From the NCBI GenBank assembly GCA_965649105.1, contig CBFGJP010000017.1, positions 1 to 39,670 of the forward strand: DNA of 39,670 nucleotides, written 5' to 3'. This DNA is from JAOAFX01 sp965649105 (lineage in GTDB: Bacteria; Hydrothermota; Tepidihabitantia; SM23-42; JAOAFX01). The translations under genes and the position numbers were made by a program. Shown piece by piece: positions 33,257-39,670 of the stretch. Position 1 is the stretch's first letter, and every line of letters begins with the position of its first letter. The notes under the pieces are model-generated. The model saw nothing but the letters and a program-made list of their open reading frames with translations. It searched no databases and was not told where the DNA came from.

Positions 33257-33850
33257 TTGGTTTTCGGTCTGACACTAATAATTTTTCAAGGAATGAACCC
33301 TATCCTTGCTTCGGCAATAATGCCGGGCTGGGGTGAATGGATTTTGCAGAAAAAAAATGAGGCAAGGGCATTTTTCATTATGGAAGGTTCATTTTGGGTT
33401 TCGTATTATACATTCAACTATTTTGGCAGTAAATTAAAATCGTCTTCAAAGATTTTTGCATTTGAACATGCTGGTGCAAATCCCTTGCGTGAGGATGACG
33501 AATACTTTGATAATCTTGAAGACTTCAATTCTTCTGAAGAATACAATCTCGTTGTTGAAAGGGATGCAGGTTCGTATTATCCAAATGACCCGGTAAAACA
33601 ACAGGAATACATTAAAGAGCATGGCTATTTTGGTGAAGATGTATGGGAATGGGATACCTTAACAAACAGAAATTTATACTGGGAGAAAAGAAAAACCGCA
33701 CGGGAGAATTTTCGGCGTGCCACATTTATGACTGGATTTATGATAATAAACCGCATCGTCTCGGTAATAAATGTGGCAGTATTTAAAGAAGAATCCGGCT
33801 TGGGGTTGGAAGCAGAACCAGGTAAAATTGGAATAAATTATAAATTCTGA
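33257..33850 (+). CDS. Small membrane protein (DUF5683-like) partnered with the M6-type protease
   Basis: 197 residues. The N-terminal half has two hydrophobic helices with the PGWGEWILQKKNEARAF motif (residues 22-38), reminiscent of DUF5683 proteins (P-G-x-G-Q motif). The middle is acidic and Tyr/Asp/Glu-rich, and the C-terminal part has a helix (FMTGFMIINRIVSVINVAVF). It starts with TTG at 33257 behind GGAGGTAAT, the same arrangement as the upstream protease, 9 bases after its stop. Function unknown; co-transcription with a secreted protease suggests a role at the envelope. Family assignment is tentative. Confidence 0.75.
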   Translation: MVFGLTLIIFQGMNPILASAIMPGWGEWILQKKNEARAFFIMEGSFWVSYYTFNYFGSKLKSSSKIFAFEHAGANPLREDDEYFDNLEDFNSSEEYNLVVERDAGSYYPNDPVKQQEYIKEHGYFGEDVWEWDTLTNRNLYWEKRKTARENFRRATFMTGFMIINRIVSVINVAVFKEESGLGLEAEPGKIGINYKF

Positions 33851-33874
33851 TTTTTGAAGGATAATAATCTATAA

Positions 33875-33902
33875 TTGACACTATCATAATTTTTATTATA
33901 AT
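33875..33902 (+). promoter_or_regulatory. Promoter of the family 2 glycosyltransferase gene (leaderless)
   Basis: -35 TTGACA (33875-33880), -10 TATAAT (33897-33902), both exact consensus, spacer 16 bp. Six bases separate the -10 box from the GTG at 33909. Confidence 0.8.
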
Positions 33903-33908
33903 CAAAAG

Positions 33909-34589
33909 GTGAAGTCAAGAAATATAATTTCAGTCATTATCCCGGTTTATAATGAATTAGCTAATATTGATAAATTGATAAAGGAGGTTAAGGCAGTTGA
34001 TCTAAATAAAGAAATCATTATCGTCGATGATTTTTCTACAGATGGCACAAGGGATTATTTAGAAAAATTAAAATTAAAAGGTGTAAAAGTTATATTCCAT
34101 GAAAGAAATATGGGCAAGGGCTCAGCAATCAGAACCGGTTTAAAATATGCTGAAGGAGATGTGATTATAATTCAGGATGCGGATTTAGAGTATTCACCAA
34201 TGGATTATCCGCGACTCCTTGAACCAATTATAAAGGGTAAAACAAAGGTCGTCTATGGCTCGCGGATTCTTGGGAGGGGTAAATTTCTAAAAAAGAGTTA
34301 TTTTGCGAATCGGGTCTTGACCTTACTGACCAATCTGTTATTTAAAGGGCATATCACGGATATGGAGACCTGTTATAAGATGATTGACAGAAAACTGATG
34401 CAGGATTTGAATCTTGTTTCGTCGCGCTTTGAGATAGAGCCGGAGATTACCTGTAAATTGCTAACAAGGGGTATCAAAATTTTTGAAGTCCCGATTTCGT
34501 ATTATGGCCGGACCGCGGGAAAAAAGATCGGTGTAAAAGACGGCATCCAGGCGATATGGAATATTGTGAAATGGAAGATAAGGAAATAA
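33909..34589 (+). CDS. Family 2 glycosyltransferase (dolichol/polyprenyl-phosphate sugar transferase type)
   Basis: 226 residues with a GT-A fold. IIPVYNELANIDKLI and IIIVDDFSTDGTRDYL form the nucleotide-binding strand and loop, and IIQDADLEYSP near 87-97 carries the D-x-D metal motif. VYGSRIL and DMETCYKMIDR are typical of the DPM1/polyprenyl-phosphate mannosyl- or glucosyltransferase group. There are no C-terminal membrane spans, as in soluble DPM1 forms. It probably loads a sugar onto a lipid carrier for surface glycans. GTG at 33909 is the start; the mRNA should begin on it, and there is no Shine-Dalgarno site at usable distance. Confidence 0.88.
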   Translation: MKSRNIISVIIPVYNELANIDKLIKEVKAVDLNKEIIIVDDFSTDGTRDYLEKLKLKGVKVIFHERNMGKGSAIRTGLKYAEGDVIIIQDADLEYSPMDYPRLLEPIIKGKTKVVYGSRILGRGKFLKKSYFANRVLTLLTNLLFKGHITDMETCYKMIDRKLMQDLNLVSSRFEIEPEITCKLLTRGIKIFEVPISYYGRTAGKKIGVKDGIQAIWNIVKWKIRK

Positions 34590-34596
34590 TAGATTT

Positions 34597-34716
34597 GGTT
34601 ATTGGGCGTAGAATTTTGTATGGTCACTGGGCATAGTCATATGGTAAGATATTTTATTATTTACCTATTCAACAACCAAAAAAACATAACAGCAACTATG
34701 CCTGATAGCCAATAAC
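34597..34716. repeat. Intergenic dispersed motif cluster (TTGGGCGTAG / CTATGCC...CCAATAAC)
   Basis: The gap between two glycosyltransferase genes has GGTTATTGGGCGTAG at 34597-34611, GTCACTGGGCATAG at 34623-34636, and an inverted version, CTATGCC...CCAATAACG, at 34695-34716. The first and last arms can pair. The inverted copy matches 5406-5427 at 16 of 22 bases. No promoter for the 34725 gene was found here. Confidence 0.5.
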
Positions 34717-34724
34717 GATTTTTT

Positions 34725-35894
34725 ATGAAGGTTCTCTTCGTTGCCACCGCATTTCCAAGATTTGAAGGTGATGTTATAACACCCTGGATGATTGAATTGA
34801 TTGAGAGACTGCGAAAAAAGGGAATAGAGGTGTCGGTATTTACCTCATCATATAAAGGATTAAAAAATCAAATTTACAAAGGTATACCTGTTTACCGATT
34901 TAGATATTTTTTTAAGAAATATGAAAGATTGACGCATGAAGAGACCGCGGTGGACAAATTCGGAAAAGGTGGATTGAATGTATTGTTGAGTCTCTTTTAT
35001 GTCATCTTTGGAACAATTGCTATTGCGAAATTGGTCTGTTCTAAAAAGTTTGATATTATTCATGTAAACTGGCCCTTTCCCCACATATTGTTTGGAGTAT
35101 GTGCCAAGGCGGTATCAAGGAGTCGCATTTTTGCTACTTTTTATGGACTCGAGATTCGCTGGTTAAAAAAGAAATTTCCATTTCTGGTCAAACCATTCGC
35201 TTATCTTATAAATCGGGCGGATGTCATCACCGCAATATCAAATCATACTGCGGGTGAGTTGAAGGGTATAGTAAAAAAAGGGATTCCCATTATACCATTT
35301 AGTATCACAGTTGAATCACAGATTAATTCTATCTCAGATGAGAATTTCGTTCTTTTCGTGGGCAGACATGTAGAAAGAAAAGGGGTCCATATCTTGATTG
35401 AAGCCTTTAGAATGATTCATAAAGAAATACCTCATAATGTTGTTATTGTCGGGGATGGGCCGAAAAGAAAAAACTGGGAGAAGATGACCCAGGATTATAG
35501 ATTGGGTGAGAGAATTAAATTTACCGGCTGGGTCTCTAAGGAAGACTTGCATAATTACTATAGAACCTGTAGTTTTTTTGTTCTGCCTGCAATATATGAT
35601 AAACATGGTGATACAGAAGGACTTGGCGTTGTGATGATTGAGGCGATGAGTTATTCAAAACCGGTGATTGCATCCAATGTTGGTGGGATTACGGATGTGG
35701 TGATAAATGGGCATAATGGGATCCTTGTTAAAGATAATGACCCAGATGCACTTGCGAAGGCGATAAAAGAACTTGCCCATAATAAAGAACTCTCCAATAA
35801 ACTTGGTGCGAACGCAAAGAAGACTATTGACGAAAGGTTTAATTGGGATAAAATAGTCTCTAAACTGATAGGACTATATGAAGCAGATAATTGA
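34725..35894 (+). CDS. Family 4 glycosyltransferase
   Basis: 389 residues with a GT-B fold. The N-terminal domain starts MKVLFVATAFPRFEGD (acceptor side, about 1-195). The C-terminal donor domain has FVGRHVERKGVHILIEAF (about 205-222), VIVGDGPKR, FTGWVSKEDLHNYY, and the E-x7-E motif in DTEGLGVVMIEAMSYSKPVIASNVGGI (catalytic/nucleotide-sugar site, about 290-315). Likely builds cell-surface polysaccharide, with the neighbouring family 2 enzyme. It overlaps scpB by 17 bases and seems to head the scpB operon. ATG at 34725 lacks a clear Shine-Dalgarno site. Confidence 0.92.
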   Translation: MKVLFVATAFPRFEGDVITPWMIELIERLRKKGIEVSVFTSSYKGLKNQIYKGIPVYRFRYFFKKYERLTHEETAVDKFGKGGLNVLLSLFYVIFGTIAIAKLVCSKKFDIIHVNWPFPHILFGVCAKAVSRSRIFATFYGLEIRWLKKKFPFLVKPFAYLINRADVITAISNHTAGELKGIVKKGIPIIPFSITVESQINSISDENFVLFVGRHVERKGVHILIEAFRMIHKEIPHNVVIVGDGPKRKNWEKMTQDYRLGERIKFTGWVSKEDLHNYYRTCSFFVLPAIYDKHGDTEGLGVVMIEAMSYSKPVIASNVGGITDVVINGHNGILVKDNDPDALAKAIKELAHNKELSNKLGANAKKTIDERFNWDKIVSKLIGLYEADN

Positions 35895-36486
35895 GGCATT
35901 ATTGATAGCAACCGATACCCCGCTCAGTCTGGAGCGGATTGCCGGCATTATCAATTGTTCTGAAGAAGAGGTGAAAAATAATCTGGAAATTTTAAACGAA
36001 GAATATAAACAAACCGGCAGGGCATTTGAGATTAAAGAGGTCGCCGGTGGTTATCAGATCTATACCTTACCGGAATATGCGGATTATGTGGGAAAGTTGA
36101 AACAAAAGAAAGAGAAACTATCGAAGGCAGCCCTTGAGACCCTGGCAATAATTGCCTATCACCAGCCGATCACCCGTGCAGAAATTGAAAAAGCACGGGG
36201 TGTTGATTGTTCGTATATTCTTGATAGTCTATTAGAAAAGGGATTGATAAAGACTACCGGAAGATTACCAACGCCGGGCAGACCCATAAAATATGCAACG
36301 ACGAACGCATTTTTACGGCACTTTGGAATTAAAGATTTGAGTGAATTGCCACGGGAAGAGGATTTTGCCGAACCCGCAATTGAAACACCACCAAGTTCTC
36401 AGTCTTTTCCGGAAACAGCCGTAGAACAGAAGCAAAAAAAGGTTGATGAAGAGATAGAAAAAGAATTCAAAGACCTCACGGATTAA
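35878..36486 (+). CDS. scpB: Segregation and condensation protein B
   Basis: 202 residues. ScpB is the winged-helix kleisin-associated subunit of the SMC-ScpAB condensin that compacts and separates chromosomes. It starts MKQIIEALLIATDTPLSLERIAGI, followed by the hallmark LSKAALETLAIIAYHQPITRAEIE-type helix (about 79-103, in KAALETLAIIAYHQP) and GRLPTPGRPIKYATT. A charged, low-complexity tail of about 40 residues (EETAVEQKQKK-like) follows the domain. scpA is not adjacent here, which is unusual because the two are often neighbours. It overlaps the glycosyltransferase by 17 bases and the next gene by 1 base. Confidence 0.95.
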   Translation: MKQIIEALLIATDTPLSLERIAGIINCSEEEVKNNLEILNEEYKQTGRAFEIKEVAGGYQIYTLPEYADYVGKLKQKKEKLSKAALETLAIIAYHQPITRAEIEKARGVDCSYILDSLLEKGLIKTTGRLPTPGRPIKYATTNAFLRHFGIKDLSELPREEDFAEPAIETPPSSQSFPETAVEQKQKKVDEEIEKEFKDLTD

Positions 36487-37133
36487 TGTCAATAAAGCAA
36501 GAGATAAGAGAATTTTTGAATAAATTCGGGGTAAAATTAATTGGTTTCGGTAATATCCCCGAAGGTGTTGAGATGTTGGAAATAAACTATAAATATCCCC
36601 GGGTGATTGTATTTGGCTATCCAATCTCAAATGAGGTGTTAAATTCAATTGTAGACCATCCCACACTAATCTACAAACAACATTACAAAACTGTTAACTG
36701 GCTTTTAGACCAGGCTGCTTATCATCTTGTTCGGTTCATAGAAGAAAAAGGCGCTAGGGCGATTGCCATTCCATCATCCCAAACCGTTGATTGGCAGAAC
36801 CAAAAAGGGCACATATCACATAAAGTTCTTGCGGTTGAATGTGGGCTTGGGTTTATCGGCAGGAGCGGACTGGTAATAAATCCTGAATATGGGGCAAGGG
36901 TTAGATATATTTCCATCCTTACTGACCTTGAATTTGAACCGGATAAAAAGATCAATGGTGATTGCGGTGTGTGCAAGAAATGTATAATTGCCTGTCCGGC
37001 ACAGGCAATAAGTGAAAAGGGCGTGGATTTAAAAAAGTGCCTGGTAAAGTTAAAAGAATTTTCAAAGATGCCTGGTATTGGTCAGTATATCTGCGGGGTG
37101 TGCGTAAAGGTCTGCGATGGCAGAGATTCATAA
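36486..37133 (+). CDS. QueG-like iron-sulfur protein (double 4Fe-4S)
   Basis: 215 residues. The C-terminal region has C-x2-C-x2-C-x3-C-P (CGVCKKCIIACP, about 160-171) and a second set (KKCLVKL ... CGVCVKVC), as in epoxyqueuosine reductase. Upstream, KGHISHKVLAVECGLGFIG and INPEYGARVRYISILTDLE match the QueG core. QueG is about 350-380 residues with a cobalamin-binding N-terminal part and, in some, HEAT repeats. This protein is shorter, so tRNA queuosine reduction should not be assumed. It overlaps scpB by one base and the DUF4416 gene by 17 bases. Confidence 0.82.
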   Translation: MSIKQEIREFLNKFGVKLIGFGNIPEGVEMLEINYKYPRVIVFGYPISNEVLNSIVDHPTLIYKQHYKTVNWLLDQAAYHLVRFIEEKGARAIAIPSSQTVDWQNQKGHISHKVLAVECGLGFIGRSGLVINPEYGARVRYISILTDLEFEPDKKINGDCGVCKKCIIACPAQAISEKGVDLKKCLVKLKEFSKMPGIGQYICGVCVKVCDGRDS

Positions 37134-37650
37134 GCCCCAAAAGGTCCTCGCCTTTGCCGGCTTGATATTTGTTGAAGATGTTGATATAGATGTTGCACTG
37201 AAAGAATTTAGCGAAATACTTGGTGGTGTGACAAAAAAATCCAATGTCATTCCCTTTATCCATACCACATACTACAACAAAGAGATGGGTGAAAATCTTT
37301 TGAGGCAATGGGTATTATTTGAAAAATTAATCTCTCCTGATTTATTGATAGAATTAAAGCATCGGTCAAATGAGATTGAAAAAAAATTTTTGAATGAGAA
37401 TGGCGGCAGGATGATTAATATTGACCCGGGTTTGATTTCTTTAAGCAACATCGTCCTTGCTTCAACAAAGAACTATTCACATAGAATATATCTTGGTAAA
37501 GGAATATATGCTGAAGTCACCCTAATTTACAAAAACCATCAATTCCATCCATTGGAATGGACATATCCTGACTACCGGGAAGATAAGACAATAAAATTCT
37601 TTAATGAATGCCGAACCACGCTAAAAAATTATAGTCTTACCGTCAAATAG
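37117..37650 (+). CDS. DUF4416 family protein
   Basis: 177 residues with the recognisable DUF4416 pattern: an opening KPQKVLAFAGLIF, HTTYYNKEMGENLLRQWVLFEKLISP near 46-70, RMINIDPGLISLSNIVLAS near 103-121, and HPLEWTYPDYR near 145-155. The function is unknown; it is found in many anaerobic and thermophilic bacteria. It starts inside the end of the QueG-like gene (17-base overlap), so the two are probably translated together. Last gene of the operon; no clear terminator in the 76-base gap to the convergent S9 peptidase gene. Confidence 0.9.
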   Translation: MAEIHKPQKVLAFAGLIFVEDVDIDVALKEFSEILGGVTKKSNVIPFIHTTYYNKEMGENLLRQWVLFEKLISPDLLIELKHRSNEIEKKFLNENGGRMINIDPGLISLSNIVLASTKNYSHRIYLGKGIYAEVTLIYKNHQFHPLEWTYPDYREDKTIKFFNECRTTLKNYSLTVK

Positions 37651-37726
37651 TCTAATCGTCGCAAAATCTTTTGAATATATATTGAAGTAGGAAATTTATT
37701 TCCACAAGAATAATTTTAGGGATGTT

Positions 37727-39667
37727 TTACTTCAACAAATACCTTTCTAAAAACAGAACTGCTGCCTGTTGGTAGAAATCGCGGTTTTGTTTTTTGCTGA
37801 ATCCATGCCCTTCATCCTCGGCAATCAAAAACCAGACATCCACATTATTTTTTCGTACGGCCTCAACAATCTGGCGTGCCTCGCTCACCGGCACCCTCGG
37901 GTCATTGAGTCCCTGGACAACAAATAATGGCTTTTTTATCTTATGGCTATTTGTCAGCGGAGAAATCCTGGTCAAAAATTCCTGCATCTTCGGGTCTCGC
38001 TCATCTCCATATTCAGTCCTTCTAATATCCTTGCGATAATCTGCGGTATTTTTTAAGAAAGTGACAAAATTGCTTATGCCACAGAAATCAATCCCGCATC
38101 TTAGATAATCAGAATAATGGACCATACAGGCAAGGACCATATAGCCACCATAGGAACCCCCGATGACTGCAATTCTTTTGGAATCAAATTCAGATTGCTT
38201 TTTAATCCATTCTAACAATTGCCCAACATCTTTTACTGCATCTTCCCTTTTATAGCCGTCATCAAGGGTTAGGAAAGTTTTGCCATACCCGCTTGAACCA
38301 CGAAAATTCGGACAGATTACCGCACAGCCGAGTTCATTCACATAATACTGAATCATTGGCGCGAAGGCCGGTATATACTGCCCAGAAGGTCCACCATGTA
38401 AATCAATTATCACCGGATGCGGTCCCGACTTCCTCGGTTTGTATACAAATGCAGGTATCATCCTTGGCTTACCATCTATACTATCAAATGTTTCGTAATT
38501 AATTAACTCTGGGGCAACAAAACGAGTAGTATCAAGCCCGGCGATCTCTGAATATGTCCAGCGTATCAATCTCTTATTTTTGAATTCAAGAGAATATACA
38601 TCGCTCGGTGCACGATAGGTAATTAGAGTCAATGCAAGACTCTTACCATCGGGTTTAAATTTTATCCCACCAATCCAGCCGATAGGCATATTTATTATAT
38701 TGGTTCTTCTTGTCGGCATTTCCAGGATATATAATTTTGCAATGCCGTTTTCGTTGCTAACAAAGGCAATGGTATCTCCATTGGGAGAAAGGTCAAAGTT
38801 GACGATATCCCAGGGGATATTTTTGGTTAGGATTTCTTTCTTCCCGGTTGGTATGTCATAATAAATAAGTTGGTTGAATTCACCAAACTCATCGGATATA
38901 TAAAAAATTCCTTTATCGCCTTTGGCCCATTTTGCCCTACCATAAGATACTTTTTTATCAATGGGATTGATTTCATTCAGATTGCCGGTTTTAGTATCAA
39001 AAATAAAAAGTTGTGATTCGTTCGCGGATATGTATTTATGTAGTAATAATTTTGTATCATCAAAAGACCAGTCAACAGGGCTCCAGTCTCCATCAACTTT
39101 TAAGACCAACCGGTGACTTTTCTCCCCACTTAAATCTCCCAGATATATGTCAAAATCTTTATTATTCCTCTTTGTGCTGGTAAATGCAAATTTTTCACCA
39201 TTTCTTGACCACAGGTAATCACCATATTTCGATTTCCCATCCGTAAGAATTTCATATTCTCCGGTTAGATAGTTATATTTATAAATCTGGTCGCATTCAT
39301 TACCTGCTGAGTCTTTGCTGAATAAGAAATAGGGAACCGTATAATTCGGACAGACTTCACCACCGCCTACCGGTTCATCAAAGAATGTTAACTGACGGCG
39401 CATCCCACCGGGAAATTCAACCTGATGAATCTGGCTGACATCAGCAAATCTGGTGGCGATTAGAATTCCTTTATCATCAGGTAGCCAATCAAGGAAGTAT
39501 GCATAACGAACATCCTGGTATGAATTGAGTTTTTTAATCAAACTTACCGGGATTTCTGGAATATTTTCAATAACAAGGTTTCCTTTTTTATATTTACTAA
39601 CTTCACCTGCGAATAAAAATGCCCATATTATAATATTAAAAATAATGAAATTTCTAATCTTTACCAT
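37727..39667 (-). CDS. Exported S9-family prolyl oligopeptidase-like peptidase
   Basis: 646 residues. A signal peptide (about 1-20, FIIFNIIIWAFLFA) is followed by a seven-bladed propeller (about 50-390, with TolB-like WSRNGEKFAFTSTK, LSPNGDTIAFVS, FKPDGKSLALTL) and an alpha/beta-hydrolase domain (about 400-646). The catalytic triad is Ser505 in GGSYGGYM, Asp589 in GLNDPRVP and His621 in EGHGFS. Cuts peptides, perhaps after proline or as an acyl/dipeptidyl-type enzyme, outside the cytoplasm. The ATG at 39667 is at the window edge and its promoter is not visible. It converges with the DUF4416 gene. Confidence 0.92.
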   Translation of the reverse strand: MVKIRNFIIFNIIIWAFLFAGEVSKYKKGNLVIENIPEIPVSLIKKLNSYQDVRYAYFLDWLPDDKGILIATRFADVSQIHQVEFPGGMRRQLTFFDEPVGGGEVCPNYTVPYFLFSKDSAGNECDQIYKYNYLTGEYEILTDGKSKYGDYLWSRNGEKFAFTSTKRNNKDFDIYLGDLSGEKSHRLVLKVDGDWSPVDWSFDDTKLLLHKYISANESQLFIFDTKTGNLNEINPIDKKVSYGRAKWAKGDKGIFYISDEFGEFNQLIYYDIPTGKKEILTKNIPWDIVNFDLSPNGDTIAFVSNENGIAKLYILEMPTRRTNIINMPIGWIGGIKFKPDGKSLALTLITYRAPSDVYSLEFKNKRLIRWTYSEIAGLDTTRFVAPELINYETFDSIDGKPRMIPAFVYKPRKSGPHPVIIDLHGGPSGQYIPAFAPMIQYYVNELGCAVICPNFRGSSGYGKTFLTLDDGYKREDAVKDVGQLLEWIKKQSEFDSKRIAVIGGSYGGYMVLACMVHYSDYLRCGIDFCGISNFVTFLKNTADYRKDIRRTEYGDERDPKMQEFLTRISPLTNSHKIKKPLFVVQGLNDPRVPVSEARQIVEAVRKNNVDVWFLIAEDEGHGFSKKQNRDFYQQAAVLFLERYLLK

Positions 39668-39670
39668 AAA

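Noticed and set aside
37651..37726. Terminator between the DUF4416 and S9 peptidase genes
   Set aside because: Only a 5-bp stem (GGAAA/TTTCC) is visible, too weak to call.

Overview
The window looks like a chromosome segment of an uncultured, AT-rich, Gram-negative bacterium. The outer membrane is indicated by a TamA/TamB pair (25084-30022), two beta-barrel-like exported proteins, a lipoprotein, and a metalloprotease with a C-terminal type IX (Por) secretion-type sorting domain. These traits suggest the FCB side of the bacterial tree or a candidate phylum such as WOR-3. That placement is an impression from gene content, not a computed result. The sequence is a draft assembly with one 100-N gap.

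Layout. (1) Positions 1-6214 are accessory and repeat-rich: palindromic and G-run arrays, a membrane protein with an embedded spermidine-synthase-like domain, a gene remnant, a DUF433/DUF5615 toxin-antitoxin pair lying between two direct repeats with 91 identical bases, and two exported proteins of unknown function. (2) 6215-10260, minus strand: four uncharacterised membrane proteins that form a tight operon, preceded by a four-helix-bundle (S23-like) protein and a MazG-like protein. (3) 10336-15945, minus strand: a beta-barrel/Ig-like-lipoprotein pair, interrupted by an artificial gap, and a large YfhO-type membrane protein. (4) 16043-23190: rpoN (sigma-54), a tricorn-like protease, asnA on the opposite strand, and a CapA-family protein. 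(5) 23267-30022: rpsL-rpsG, then an M29/COG2309-type aminopeptidase, TamA and TamB. (6) 30098-33850: an M6-type secreted metalloprotease with its small membrane partner. (7) 33909-37650: two glycosyltransferases, scpB, a QueG-like iron-sulfur protein and a DUF4416 protein. (8) 37727-39667: an exported S9 peptidase on the minus strand.

Two window-wide signals stand out. First, twelve promoters can be read by eye as TTGACN / TATAAT-like hexamers, and all twelve have a spacer of exactly 16 bp. Second, several of them place the expected transcription start on the start codon itself, which implies leaderless mRNAs for those genes, while genes with leaders carry strong Shine-Dalgarno sites.

The best candidate for an undescribed system is the four-gene membrane operon at 6215-9459. 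The direct repeats around the toxin-antitoxin pair are the clearest sign of mobility.
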